From contig JANQOW010000015.1 of assembly GCA_028285595.1 (NCBI GenBank), positions 1 to 64,000 of the forward strand: a stretch of DNA of 64,000 nt, given 5' to 3'. Both the position numbers and the translations under genes were made by a program. The DNA is from Hyphomicrobiales bacterium (lineage in GTDB: Bacteria; Pseudomonadota; Alphaproteobacteria; Rhizobiales; CAJQND01). Positions 17,596 through 27,024 of this stretch are shown one piece after another; within the stretch, counting starts at the first letter, position 1; each line of letters begins with the position of its first letter. The notes under the pieces were generated by a model, which saw nothing but the letters and a program-made list of their open reading frames with translations, did no database searches and had not been told where the DNA came from.

Positions 17596-18566
17596 CCGTT
17601 CCCACGGTTGAACTTGGTAAGAGCGGAATTCGCGTGCCCCGGTTGATGCTGGGAGCTGAGGCTCTGGGCGGCCACGATTGGGGTGAATTGGATGTCTCGG
17701 AGGTCGAGCGCGCGATTGACAGCGCCATTGAGCGGGGCCTCACCTTTTTTGATGTGGCTGACTGCTATGGCTTGGGGCTGGCGGAAGAACGCCTTGGGCG
17801 TATTGTTAAAACCAAACGCGATCAGGTGGTTATCGCTACAAAGTTCGGCGTTCGGGTGAACAACGGAAAAACCACTATCGACACCTCTCCAGCTTACTTG
17901 GAAGAAGCGCTAGAGGCGAGCCTGAGACGGCTGGGCACCGACACCATCGACCTCTATCAGGTGCACTGGCCGGACGGCAAAACCCCGCTTGGCGCGGTGT
18001 TCGACGCCCTTGAGACGCATCGTGCCGCTGGAAAAATCCGCGCCTTTGGGGTTTCGAACATACCTCTCAGCGATCAGGGGTTGCCCCCCCTCCCTCGGCA
18101 TTTGGCGAGCTTTTCTTTTGAGTACAGCTTGGCCAACAGGGAGCACGAACACGAGATCAACAGAACCCTCTCGCAATCAGCTCTAAGCTTCCTTTCTTGG
18201 GGCACGCTGGGCCAAGGCGTGTTGAGCGGAAAGTACTCCAAGAACAGTCAGTTTGCCGCCAATGATCGGCGAAGCAAGCCGCATTGGAAAAACTTCCATA
18301 ACAACACGCTAGACAAGAATCTTCAGATTGTAGATACGATGCGTTGCATCGCCGATGAGTTGACGCCCGACACGCCTCCGCTCACGGCTATCGCGATTGC
18401 CTGGAACCTTCACGCTTTCCCCAGCAGCATTGCCATCGCCGGGGCAAAGACCACGATGCAGGTGGCGCAGAACGCCCGTGCGTTAGAGCTCAGTCTGCCA
18501 CCCTGGGCACTGCACCGGCTGGAGCACGCATCCGCGCCTTCTGAGCCTTTGGCCCAAACCGGGTGA
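17592..18566 (+). CDS. aldo/keto reductase
   Basis: NADPH-dependent oxidoreductase (324 residues) of the AKR fold. Catalytic tetrad elements are visible: DVADCYG (Asp and Tyr), ATKFG (Lys) and YQVHWPD (His). Further strands are KIRAFGVSNI and LGQGVLSGKY. In the middle of a glycan operon it may reduce a keto-sugar nucleotide, for example the product of the WbpM-type dehydratase or of the TPP enzyme encoded downstream. That role is inferred from context. It is translationally coupled on both sides (ATGA before, GTGA after). Confidence 0.88.
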   Translation: MTVPTVELGKSGIRVPRLMLGAEALGGHDWGELDVSEVERAIDSAIERGLTFFDVADCYGLGLAEERLGRIVKTKRDQVVIATKFGVRVNNGKTTIDTSPAYLEEALEASLRRLGTDTIDLYQVHWPDGKTPLGAVFDALETHRAAGKIRAFGVSNIPLSDQGLPPLPRHLASFSFEYSLANREHEHEINRTLSQSALSFLSWGTLGQGVLSGKYSKNSQFAANDRRSKPHWKNFHNNTLDKNLQIVDTMRCIADELTPDTPPLTAIAIAWNLHAFPSSIAIAGAKTTMQVAQNARALELSLPPWALHRLEHASAPSEPLAQTG

Positions 18567-19309
18567 GCGGCATGCGGCGGGCTTTTGATATCTTTGTCTC
18601 AGCCGTTTGCTTTTGCCTGAGCCTACCCGTCATCATTTTCGCGCTTCTGGGGGTCTGGCTGCAGGACCGGCGGAACCCGATCTATGCCTCCTGGCGCATC
18701 GGCAAAGATGAGAAGCCGTTTCGTTTCTACAAGATCAGAACCATGATTGTGGATGCCAGCAAGGCCGGCCGTCACACCACAAGCAGCGACGATCCGAATG
18801 TGACGACCCTTGGACGGTTTCTGCGCCGCACCAAGGTTGATGAGCTGCTGCAATTCTGGACCATCATCCAAGGGCAGATGAGCCTTGTGGGCCCGCGCCC
18901 CAACACGCCTGCGGTCACCAAGGTCTACACGCCCGAAGAACGCGGGGTCTTCAAGGTCAAGCCGGGGCTCACCGATTTCTCCTCCATCGTGTTTAGCGAT
19001 CTGGATACCCTGATGGCCGGCGCGGCAGACGTGAACGCCGCCTATGATCAGACCATCAGGCCGTGGAAGAGCCGGCTCGGCCTGCTTTATGTGGCCAACG
19101 CCTCGCTGTGGCTGGATCTGCAACTGCTCGCCTTGACCGGCCTCAACTTCATCAACCGGCCCCTCGCACTGAAAGGCGTGGTGTCAATTCTGCAGCGCCT
19201 CAACGCACCGGCTGACCTGGTTCATGTGGCGGCACGCCAAGAGCCTCCGGCCCCGTCAGCACCGCCTGGCGCCCATGGCGCGAATCTCTCACAGATGGCA
19301 CATCATTAG
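18563..19309 (+). CDS. monotopic phosphoglycosyl transferase (bacterial sugar transferase, PglC-like)
   Basis: Starts glycan assembly by moving a sugar phosphate from its nucleotide onto undecaprenyl phosphate at the inner membrane. It is the short form (248 residues) with a single N-terminal re-entrant hydrophobic segment (FDIFVSAVCFCLSLPVIIFA). It has FRFYKIRTM, the Asp-Glu dyad in RTKVDELLQFW, and LVGPRPNTP. It lacks the extra membrane helices of WcaJ/WbaP. The GTG at 18563 overlaps the previous stop; an ATG at 18572 is the alternative. It is the only initiating transferase in the locus. Confidence 0.9.
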   Translation: MSGMRRAFDIFVSAVCFCLSLPVIIFALLGVWLQDRRNPIYASWRIGKDEKPFRFYKIRTMIVDASKAGRHTTSSDDPNVTTLGRFLRRTKVDELLQFWTIIQGQMSLVGPRPNTPAVTKVYTPEERGVFKVKPGLTDFSSIVFSDLDTLMAGAADVNAAYDQTIRPWKSRLGLLYVANASLWLDLQLLALTGLNFINRPLALKGVVSILQRLNAPADLVHVAARQEPPAPSAPPGAHGANLSQMAHH

Positions 19310-19339
19310 CCTGTTGGCACACCGCCAAAGGAGACCTTT

Positions 19340-20395
19340 ATGGAGCTGAGGACCACGCTGGGCACGTTGGCCGACCCCCATTCCCCCGTTGAACCGCTCG
19401 AACTCCGCAATCTGCCTGCCAGCCGGTTGACGGAAGACCTGCGCACCATGGTGCGCATCCGCCAAGCGGAGGCCGCAGTGGGCGATATGGTGGAGAGCGG
19501 AGAAGCAAAGTGCCCGTGCCACCTTGGCATCGGCCAGGAAGCGGTCGCGGTGGGAATTTGCGGGGCGCTGACAGCGCGAGACCGTCTTTACGGTGGTCAC
19601 CGCGCCCATTCCCAGTACATTGCTCTTGGCGGCGACCTGACGGCGATGTTTGCAGAAATTCTGGGCAAGCAGACCGGCGCATCCAAGGGCATGGGTGGGT
19701 CGATGCACCTTTATGCACCAGAGACAGGCTTTCACGGCTCTGTGCCCATCGTGGCCGGCACGGTTCCTGTCGCCGTGGGCGCGGCCCTCGCCGCCAAGAT
19801 GGATGGGTCCGACATCGTGGCAGTACCGGTTTTCGGCGACGGGGCCTGCGAAGAAGGCGGGGTTCATGAGGCGCTGAACATGGCCAGCATCATGAAACTG
19901 CCTGTGGTGTTCGTGGTGGAGAACAATCTTTATTCCAGTCATCTGGACATAAACCTTCGCCAACCGTTCGATAGCGTCGCCCGCTTCGCCCAGGCCCACG
20001 GCATTGAGAGCGAGGTGGTGGACGGCAATGATGTGGTGGCAACAAGGCTCGCAATGGACCGCTTGGTGGCCCGCGCACGCGCCGGGGAAGGCCCGGGTTT
20101 CCTGGAAGCGGTCACGTACCGCTGGCGAGGCCATGTGGGCCACCGCGAAGACATAGATGTCGGCGTGCGGCGGAGCTCCGATGAAGTGGCTGCTTGGCGC
20201 GCCCGCGACCCGATCCGGCGTCTGGTCGATGCTCTGATCAGCCGCAAAGATATGAGCGAAGGGGAGTTCAACGCCATGACCACGCACGTTCAAGGCGAGG
20301 TGGACAGCGCGGTTGAAGCGGCCCGCCAGGCTGACTATCCCCCGGTTAAGGCGCTGATCGATATGGTCTATGCCCATGCGGCGGGAGGGCGCTGA
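19340..20395 (+). CDS. TPP-dependent dehydrogenase E1 component, alpha subunit
   Basis: Thiamine-diphosphate enzyme alpha chain (351 residues) related to pyruvate and acetoin dehydrogenase E1 alpha. The TPP/Mg motif starts with GDGACEEGG (166-174) and ends at ENN (194-196). GGHRAHSQYIALGGD and KGMGGSMHLY are also family features. The mobile phosphorylation-loop region reads YRWRGHVGHREDIDVG instead of the common GHSxSDP. No E2 acyltransferase or E3 is encoded anywhere in the window. Its place among glycan genes suggests a carbon-carbon bond reaction on a keto-sugar rather than central metabolism. AAAGGAGA precedes the ATG. Confidence 0.88.
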   Translation: MELRTTLGTLADPHSPVEPLELRNLPASRLTEDLRTMVRIRQAEAAVGDMVESGEAKCPCHLGIGQEAVAVGICGALTARDRLYGGHRAHSQYIALGGDLTAMFAEILGKQTGASKGMGGSMHLYAPETGFHGSVPIVAGTVPVAVGAALAAKMDGSDIVAVPVFGDGACEEGGVHEALNMASIMKLPVVFVVENNLYSSHLDINLRQPFDSVARFAQAHGIESEVVDGNDVVATRLAMDRLVARARAGEGPGFLEAVTYRWRGHVGHREDIDVGVRRSSDEVAAWRARDPIRRLVDALISRKDMSEGEFNAMTTHVQGEVDSAVEAARQADYPPVKALIDMVYAHAAGGR

Positions 20396-20396
20396 C

Positions 20397-21377
20397 ATGG
20401 CTGAGATGAGTTATGCGGACGGTATCCTGGAGGGGTTCCGCTATCTTTTGGCCACCTATCCGAAATGCTTCACCATAGGCCAGGGCCTTTGGAGCCCCTG
20501 GTATGTGGGCACGACCATGAAGGATCTGGACAAGGAGTTTGGCAAAGAGCGGGTCATCGACACGCCCGTGTCAGAACTTGCCACAACCGGTGCGGCCATC
20601 GGCGCGTCCTTGCACGGCTACCGCCCCATTGTCATTCACCCGCGCATGGATTTCATGCTGCTGGCCAGTGACCCCATCGTCAATCAGGCGGCAAAGTGGC
20701 GCCACATGCTGGGGGGCGCGGTGTCGCCAGCGGTGACCATCCGGTCCATTATCAACCGCGGCGGAGAACAAGGGGCGCAGCACAGCCAGGCCCTTCATGC
20801 CTGGTACGCCCACATTCCGGGTCTTCGGGTTGTCATGCCGGCCACGCCGGCCGATGCGCGCGATCTGCTCATATCTGCCACGCTTTGCGATGATCCGGTG
20901 ATCTACATTGACGACCGCTGGTGTTACGAATGGACGGACGATGTGGGCCCGATTGAGGAGCAACCGCTGGAGGTGCAGGGGCCCAGAGTGCTGCGGCAAG
21001 GCGAAGACGTGACGATTGCCGCGGCCGGCTATTCCACCCGCCTGGCGCTGGACGCCGCCGAAGCATTGGCCGCGTCGGGGCTCTCCGCCGAAGTGATTGA
21101 TGTGCGGGTGCTCAACCCATTTGATCCAGAGCCCATCGTCCGGTCGGTGGAAAAGACGGGGCGCTTTGCTGCCATTGACGGCGGCTGGTCCACATGCGGT
21201 TTTTCTGCCGAGTTGTTGGCCACGGTGGCGGAAAAAGTCGCGCCGCAAAAGCTCAAAGCTCCCTCCGTCCGCATCACCCTGCCGGATGCCCCTGCCCCAA
21301 CCAGCAAGGCGTTGGAGGATGTCTACTATCCCGATGACAGATTGATCGCGGAGCGTTTGCGGGCTCTGGCCGCCTAA
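20397..21377 (+). CDS. TPP-dependent dehydrogenase E1 component, beta subunit
   Basis: Beta chain (326 residues) that completes the TPP site with the preceding gene, 1 nt away. The cofactor-activating Glu lies in DTPVSELATTGAAIGA (about residue 60). The conserved AQHSQALHAWYAHIPGLRVV region carries the active-site His, and the C-terminal transketolase domain is present (VIDVRVLNPFDPEPI). The ATG at 20397 is preferred over one at 20370, which lies inside the alpha gene, because GGGAGGG precedes it. Both chains look intact. The acceptor is unknown; 2-carbon transfer to a 4-keto sugar is one hypothesis. Confidence 0.88.
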   Translation: MAEMSYADGILEGFRYLLATYPKCFTIGQGLWSPWYVGTTMKDLDKEFGKERVIDTPVSELATTGAAIGASLHGYRPIVIHPRMDFMLLASDPIVNQAAKWRHMLGGAVSPAVTIRSIINRGGEQGAQHSQALHAWYAHIPGLRVVMPATPADARDLLISATLCDDPVIYIDDRWCYEWTDDVGPIEEQPLEVQGPRVLRQGEDVTIAAAGYSTRLALDAAEALAASGLSAEVIDVRVLNPFDPEPIVRSVEKTGRFAAIDGGWSTCGFSAELLATVAEKVAPQKLKAPSVRITLPDAPAPTSKALEDVYYPDDRLIAERLRALAA

Positions 21378-21395
21378 CTGCCAGGCGCGCGAGGC

Positions 21396-22691
21396 ATGCG
21401 TATCTGGACGATAAAGATTGGCGAGCCTCTCCCGGGTGACAATGTGCGCTTGATGCGCTCAGGCATGATTACCCAGGAGCTTGCCGCCCGGGGAGCAGAG
21501 GTAACCTGGTGGGTTTCCACCTTCAGCCACAATCATCCCGACAAGCAGTATGTGGGCGAACCCGGCGAGCATCGCCGGGTTATGAACGATGTCACATTGC
21601 GGTTTGTTCATGGGCCCCCCTATGAGCGCAATGTCTCCCTGGCCCGTGTGCGCAACCACCGTGCCTTGGCGTTGGATTTCAGAAACCGGGCCCGCGCACT
21701 GCCCAAGCCGGATCTGATCTTCTGCGCCTACCCGCCCATTGAGATCGCCGATGAGGCAACGCAATTCGGCGCCGAGCACGGCATTCCGGTTATCGTGGAT
21801 ATCCGAGACCTTTGGCCCGAAGCCTTTTTGTATGTCACGCCCCTTCCCCGCCCGCTGATGCGGCTTGCTCTTGAGCCCGTCTATGCACGCGCCCGCCGAA
21901 CCCTTGCCGCCGCCACCGGTCTTACCGCAATCACTGACCCCTATCTGGAGCGCGGACTGGCTTTGGCCAAGCGGCAACGCCGGCAAACCGACAGGGTGTT
22001 TTTCCATGCTTATGCCCGCAAAAAGCTGCCCGCATCCGAACGCCAGACCGCAGAGCAGTTCTGGCGCCAACAGGGATTGCGGTTTGAGGGCGATGAGAAG
22101 ATTGCCTGTTTCTTCGGAAACCTGTCGGCCACCCCGGATCTCGACACTCCTGTGGCGGCCCTCTCGCATCTCACCCATCCGCTCAAAGACAACCTGAAGA
22201 TGGTGATCTGTGGATCAGGGGAAAAGCTGGACTGGCTGAAAGACAAAGCCCGCGGCCATCCGCAACTGATTTGCCCGGGACGCGTGGGACAGGCGGAAAT
22301 CCGGGTGCTGTTGGATCGAGCGCATTTGGGCTTGCTCATCTACCCCAACCGGCAGGACCTGCTGCCCAATTTGCCAAACAAGTTTGGGGAGTATCTGTCA
22401 GGTAATCTGCCCATTCTGTCCACGCTCGAAGGCCTGTGCGGCGAGACACTTGTCGAGCAGGGCATCGGCGCCGTTGCACCGTCCGGCGACCCTGCCCGGT
22501 TCGCACGCCAGCTCAGCGCGCTGCTGACAGATGAACAGCTCCATCAGGACATGGTGGCCAACGCGGAGCGCACCTTTTCTGCACAGTTCGACGCCAACAG
22601 GGTCTACACCGCGTTCGCCGATCACCTGCTTGAGATTGCAAGCCACCGCAACGCGCCCGCGCCTCACCCCGACGGTGCGCCGGCTCGATGA
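21396..22691 (+). CDS. glycosyltransferase family 4 protein
   Basis: GT-B glycosyltransferase of 431 residues. The N-terminal domain starts RIWTIKIGEPLPGD and resembles WbuB/WcaI-like enzymes with DIRDLWPEAFLYV. The C-terminal donor domain has KIACFFGNLSATPDLDT, KMVICGSGEKLDWL, and YPNRQDLLPNLPNKFGEYLS. That last region contains the usual ExxE-like acidic patch only in weak form. It is the only recognisable glycosyltransferase in the locus besides the initiating enzyme. Its 3' end overlaps the 3' end of the convergent polymerase gene by 28 nt. Confidence 0.88.
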   Translation: MRIWTIKIGEPLPGDNVRLMRSGMITQELAARGAEVTWWVSTFSHNHPDKQYVGEPGEHRRVMNDVTLRFVHGPPYERNVSLARVRNHRALALDFRNRARALPKPDLIFCAYPPIEIADEATQFGAEHGIPVIVDIRDLWPEAFLYVTPLPRPLMRLALEPVYARARRTLAAATGLTAITDPYLERGLALAKRQRRQTDRVFFHAYARKKLPASERQTAEQFWRQQGLRFEGDEKIACFFGNLSATPDLDTPVAALSHLTHPLKDNLKMVICGSGEKLDWLKDKARGHPQLICPGRVGQAEIRVLLDRAHLGLLIYPNRQDLLPNLPNKFGEYLSGNLPILSTLEGLCGETLVEQGIGAVAPSGDPARFARQLSALLTDEQLHQDMVANAERTFSAQFDANRVYTAFADHLLEIASHRNAPAPHPDGAPAR

Positions 22692-24034
22692 CCGGCTGGG
22701 ACCGTGTCTTGTCCGGACTGATCATCAATCCGGAACAGCCACAGCATAAAGAGGATTAGACCGAAGCCCTGGCTGAAATAGACGTTCGGCAAATCGGACG
22801 TGGTGAAGATGATCACAAAACTTGGCAGCACCAACATCGTGCACAAGGCCCGGTTTCCTCTCATCTTGGCGATCTTGTCCACAAACGCCAGGGTCAGCCC
22901 CGCAATCGCCGCATAGATCACAACTCCAGCGGTGCCCGCGTTCATATAGCCTGAGCCGACCAATCCGGTGTTGGCGTTGCCTGTTGTGAACATGTGCCGG
23001 CCAACCAACTGGGCTGGTGTCCAGTCAAAGTCATACTGGAACATACCCAGCCCGATCTTTGAGTATGACCAAAGCAAGAACCCGTTTTTAGAAAAGAAGT
23101 CATAGTAGAAATCGTTGAGTTGCGCAGGAATTGACAACACCCGCGCGAAGAACATCATAAAAAATAGCGCTTCGTAGTTCTCAAGAACGTTGAAGTACTC
23201 CATGGTTCGGACAATGTAATACGTCCCGAGCGCGATAAAGGCCAATGTAATAGCGTAAAACCCGAACTTTGATTCAAGTGCCACCAACTTATAGATTGCC
23301 ACACACGCGATAGGCAGGATTGCGAACTTCTTGTGACCGGTTAGCCCAAAGAAGATGACCCCGAGACAGATGGGAATGATGACCTGAAGCGAGTTTCTGC
23401 TGACATTCACAATCGAAAGAAAAACAATAAATATAAAGCTCAACCCAATCGTACTCGACAAAAATTTATCGTATCTCTCTTCCAATAATGCTCTGCGAAC
23501 ATAGACGTCGCTGATGCTGAAACTAAAGTGATCGTATCCAAGTGTATAAACCGCATAAACCAATACAGTAAAAACAAACGCATAGATCACTTTCTCATAA
23601 ACGGCGAATTTTATGTTCTTGACGTTCGGAACATAGACAGGCACTCGCGCAAACCCGTACATAACAAAAAACGCGACAACCGCGAGGAAAACCACCTCAA
23701 TATGGCCCCCGGAGTTGTAGGTGAAGGTGAGTTGCGGAACGAGAAGCAGGATCACGTAAAAATACATGATCATGGAAGATGGCTTTCTATTCACAGGAAC
23801 AAAAAGCGAAACGGATATAATCGTGATGATTGCGACACCTAATTTGTGCACGTCTCGATCAATGCTAAATCCGCGATAGCCGAATATCGGCGATATGTAT
23901 TTTTCATACAGGACCGACAAAACCAAAAAGTACACGCTCAACAGGGCCGCGATGGCAAACTTGTTGAACACAAACCCCATGAAAAACGAGGATGCGCCAC
24001 CCGGTTGGCTTATGCTGGGGGAGTTAGCCGACAT
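22664..24034 (-). CDS. oligosaccharide repeat-unit polymerase (Wzy-like)
   Basis: Polytopic inner-membrane protein (456 residues, about 11-12 hydrophobic segments) with the general layout of Wzy/O-antigen polymerases. It has a large loop before the C-terminal helices (WSYSKIGLGMFQYDFDWTPA). Polymerases are poorly conserved, so the call relies on topology and on the adjacent Wzx gene, which it overlaps by 11 nt. The coding sequence is clearly richer in A/T, Lys, Tyr, Phe and Ile than its neighbours, which is usual for polymerases and suggests transfer. It overlaps the convergent glycosyltransferase gene at the 3' end. Confidence 0.78.
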   Translation of the reverse strand: MSANSPSISQPGGASSFFMGFVFNKFAIAALLSVYFLVLSVLYEKYISPIFGYRGFSIDRDVHKLGVAIITIISVSLFVPVNRKPSSMIMYFYVILLLVPQLTFTYNSGGHIEVVFLAVVAFFVMYGFARVPVYVPNVKNIKFAVYEKVIYAFVFTVLVYAVYTLGYDHFSFSISDVYVRRALLEERYDKFLSSTIGLSFIFIVFLSIVNVSRNSLQVIIPICLGVIFFGLTGHKKFAILPIACVAIYKLVALESKFGFYAITLAFIALGTYYIVRTMEYFNVLENYEALFFMMFFARVLSIPAQLNDFYYDFFSKNGFLLWSYSKIGLGMFQYDFDWTPAQLVGRHMFTTGNANTGLVGSGYMNAGTAGVVIYAAIAGLTLAFVDKIAKMRGNRALCTMLVLPSFVIIFTTSDLPNVYFSQGFGLILFMLWLFRIDDQSGQDTVPAGHRAGAPSG

Positions 24035-25427
24035 TGCTTAGGCCTGTAGATTTTGCCCCCATAGGCTTAACCGGATTCGGACCCGGAAGCAGCTCGGCAT
24101 CATGGCGGTGAACCAGATATATGGCGTAGCCCACGCCAACGAGATAGGCGCAGGCCTCGACCCCCACAAGGCAGACCAGAAACGCCTCGAAGGAAAAGCT
24201 CTGGGTATAGGAAACCAAACACATCACACACAGGCCCAGGAAGCGCGCAAGATTGATGAGGACGAGATAGAGCCTCTCACGCATCAGAATGGGGACGAAG
24301 CCAAAGGAGATGTTGAGAAAGTACGCAAAACCATAAAGGCAATAGATCTTCAAAGTCAGCGCCGAGCCCGCCCACAGATCACCAAACACCACATCCACGA
24401 GCCAGGTGCCCGCAGCAGCGATCAGGCCAAAACCGATGGCCCCTGCGAGACTGAGGACGAAGAGGTAGGTTGAGAGCTGTTTGGCCAAAGCCTTCTTGGA
24501 ATGGTAGGCCGCGCTCACATGGCGATTGACAATGGGCGCCAGGGACGCGCCGGCCACCATGACAGGCAGGAACACCAAGCGTCCCGCCAGGGCCACCCAA
24601 CCGGCGGGCACAGCGCCGTAAAGAGCGGTCGTGGCCCACAACGGCATTTGCCGGCTCACAAGATCCAACGTTTGAGAGAAGCTGACCGCGGAGAGAAATT
24701 CGGTGTTGGCACGCATTTCCTGCCAGCTTCTCCGCCACCGGGTGGGCCAGAGAAACGGGCGCCTGCGCGCAGGAACACATTGGTATCCAAACAAGACGGC
24801 AGCCAGCAGTGCCAGCGCCGTCGCCATGAGCAACATAAGCCCATTGGCCGGAGCTTCATCAGGCCACAGGTAACCAAAGACAATCGCAACCAGCACAAAT
24901 CCCACGGGGCGCATGAGCTGCATCACCGCAGCCCCTTTGAGCGCATTCAGGCGGATCAGCCAACTGCGCATAACCAGAAAGACACCGAAGAGAAGCACCA
25001 ACCCGGATGTGATGGCAAAGACCTGCATCGTGGGGATGGCATGGCCCGGCTTCCAGCCGGTCAGCCAATGCACCGCCAGTCCGAGGGGGAACACCGCCAA
25101 GCACACCACCACGCTCAGGAGAAACAATCCGGACGTCAGTCGCGCCGCTTGGGACACATGGCGCATGGTCGGAATCACGGCTTCAAGCTTTAATGTGGCC
25201 AGGATCAGAAGCACATAGCCGATCGATAAGATCAACGAGTACTCGCCAAACGCCTCCGGTCCATAGATGCGCAAGATCACCGGCAGCGACACGAACGTAA
25301 CAACGTGGCCAATGACGGCCGCACTGGCGAGCCGTACCGATTGGGTGGGCTGAACAAGGTCGCTTAAGGCAGAAAGCCGGCCCAGAATACCAACACGGCC
25401 CAGCGCTATGTCAGGCTGCGGATTCAA
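24024..25427 (-). CDS. lipopolysaccharide/oligosaccharide flippase (Wzx-like)
   Basis: A 467-residue membrane protein with 12 or more predicted helices and the MATE/Wzx start [20 protein letters not shown] ... [11 protein letters not shown]. It would move undecaprenyl-linked repeat units across the inner membrane for the polymerase. The frame opens with a TTG at 25427 that overlaps the end of the upstream fusion gene by 17 nt. No in-frame ATG exists before the first helix. AAAGG lies upstream of the TTG. Confidence 0.85.
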   Translation of the reverse strand: MNPQPDIALGRVGILGRLSALSDLVQPTQSVRLASAAVIGHVVTFVSLPVILRIYGPEAFGEYSLILSIGYVLLILATLKLEAVIPTMRHVSQAARLTSGLFLLSVVVCLAVFPLGLAVHWLTGWKPGHAIPTMQVFAITSGLVLLFGVFLVMRSWLIRLNALKGAAVMQLMRPVGFVLVAIVFGYLWPDEAPANGLMLLMATALALLAAVLFGYQCVPARRRPFLWPTRWRRSWQEMRANTEFLSAVSFSQTLDLVSRQMPLWATTALYGAVPAGWVALAGRLVFLPVMVAGASLAPIVNRHVSAAYHSKKALAKQLSTYLFVLSLAGAIGFGLIAAAGTWLVDVVFGDLWAGSALTLKIYCLYGFAYFLNISFGFVPILMRERLYLVLINLARFLGLCVMCLVSYTQSFSFEAFLVCLVGVEACAYLVGVGYAIYLVHRHDAELLPGPNPVKPMGAKSTGLSNVG

Positions 25428-27024
25428 GCGGACCGGCCTTTAGGTGATGGTAGGCAGCGCCCGTGCGCGGGCATATCATATCTTCGCCCAACACCTCTCC
25501 GGCCTCGCTCACCCACCCGATCTGGCGCGCCGGATTGCCGACCATCAAGGCATGATCGGGCACATCCTTTGTGACCACGGCGCCGGCCCCAATCATGGCG
25601 TACTTGCCGATCGTGACGCCGCAGACAATGGTTGCGTTGGCACCCAGCGAGGCGCCCGTCTTCACAAGCGTTGGCGCGAACTCGTCCTTGCGCTCCACGT
25701 GGGCGCGGGGCGTGCGCACATTGGTGAACACCACGGAAGGGCCGCAGAACACATCGTCCTGGAGCGTTACTCCGGCATAGAGCGACACATTGTTCTGCAC
25801 CTTGCAGCCGGACCCAACGGTGACGTTTGGTCCGATCATCACGTTTTGCCCGACCACGCAGTTCTCCCCCAGCTGGCTGCCGCTGAGGATATGGGAGAAG
25901 TGCCAAATCTTGGAGTTTGCGCCAATCTCCACATCCTCATCGATCTCGCTGCTGCGATGAACAAAAGCAGCCGGCTCGCGTGCATCCGCATCTGTGGACA
26001 AGCCGCTCAGTGAGGTCAGCTCAATCCAATCGCCTCCTTGATCGAGTGATGTCTGAGCCGCCTGCAGAACCGCCAGAACCGGGATCGCCTCGTCCGGCCC
26101 GGTGCGCGGCGTGGCGCGGGTTTCCACGCAGTCGATGAAATGGCGCAGCTCTTCTTTCAGCGGTTCACCTTCGGGCAGCACCACTGTCTCAGCGGGCCCG
26201 CGCACCGCGCTTGGGCGCGTTCCGTCCCAGGTCACCTTATTATGGTGCAGCACCAGCTTTTCAGCCCAAGGCTTGGTGTCGCGGAAGACGGCCATGGCAT
26301 CGTCACCGACGACCACGAGTTGTTGCTCTTTCAACGGATGGAGCCAAGACACTGTGATCTCGGCCTTCGGGCCGGTGCCATAATCCATGTTCACCGTGCA
26401 GGTGTCCGGAATACCGGTTTGAAGCACGGTGTTCTCTGTGGCTGAAACCCGGTTTGGCGCGCGTCCCATCAGGGCGAGGATCATGGAGATATCGTGAGGT
26501 GCAAAGCTCCAGAGCACGTTTTCTTCCGTACGCAGAATGCCGAGGTTCAACCGGCTGGAATAGATGTGCCGGATGCGGCCGAATTTCCCCTCTCTCACCA
26601 GGTCCTTCAAATGCCGGAACATGGGGTGGTACTGCAGCAGATGGCCGACCATCAGCACACGTTCGTGCTGGCTAGCCAGCCGCTGAAGCTCAAATGCCTC
26701 CTGCACATCAAGCGCAATGGGCTTCTCCACGAACACATCCTTGCCGGCGGCAAAGGCCTGGATGGTCAATTGATGATGGAGCTTGGCGGGCGCGGCGATG
26801 GCCACGGCCTTAATCGATGTGTCGGCCAGCAAGGGACCGGCATCGGCCATATAGTCGACATCATGCTCCTCGGCCAGGCTTCTGGCGAATTCGGACGGGT
26901 CGGCAATCGCGGCCAGAGCGCCCAGCTCAGCCAGGTTCCGCGCGATGTTCTTGCCCCAGCCGCCACACCCGATCAGGCCGACGCGGACGCCTTGAGAACC
27001 AGCAGTTTGATGATCCATGGTCAT
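25411..27024 (-). CDS. fused Gfo/Idh/MocA oxidoreductase (WbpB-like) and hexapeptide N-acetyltransferase (WbpD-like)
   Basis: Bifunctional protein of 537 residues. Residues about 13-330 are a Gfo/Idh/MocA dehydrogenase: [16 protein letters not shown] for NAD, and VEKPIAL with the catalytic Lys. From about 355 it is a left-handed beta-helix acyltransferase ([20 protein letters not shown] ... [20 protein letters not shown]). In Pseudomonas, WbpB oxidises UDP-GlcNAcA at C3 and WbpD acetylates the 3-amino product. Here both are on one chain and flank the WbpE step encoded at 15555-16706. Product: UDP-2,3-diacetamido-glucuronate. The ATG overlaps the upstream stop (ATGA). Confidence 0.9.
   Translation of the reverse strand: MTMDHQTAGSQGVRVGLIGCGGWGKNIARNLAELGALAAIADPSEFARSLAEEHDVDYMADAGPLLADTSIKAVAIAAPAKLHHQLTIQAFAAGKDVFVEKPIALDVQEAFELQRLASQHERVLMVGHLLQYHPMFRHLKDLVREGKFGRIRHIYSSRLNLGILRTEENVLWSFAPHDISMILALMGRAPNRVSATENTVLQTGIPDTCTVNMDYGTGPKAEITVSWLHPLKEQQLVVVGDDAMAVFRDTKPWAEKLVLHHNKVTWDGTRPSAVRGPAETVVLPEGEPLKEELRHFIDCVETRATPRTGPDEAIPVLAVLQAAQTSLDQGGDWIELTSLSGLSTDADAREPAAFVHRSSEIDEDVEIGANSKIWHFSHILSGSQLGENCVVGQNVMIGPNVTVGSGCKVQNNVSLYAGVTLQDDVFCGPSVVFTNVRTPRAHVERKDEFAPTLVKTGASLGANATIVCGVTIGKYAMIGAGAVVTKDVPDHALMVGNPARQIGWVSEAGEVLGEDMICPRTGAAYHHLKAGPLESAA

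Noticed and set aside
19289..20398. 369-codon minus-strand frame
   Set aside because: Antisense to the clear E1 alpha gene; composition is His/Arg-rich as expected for a shadow.
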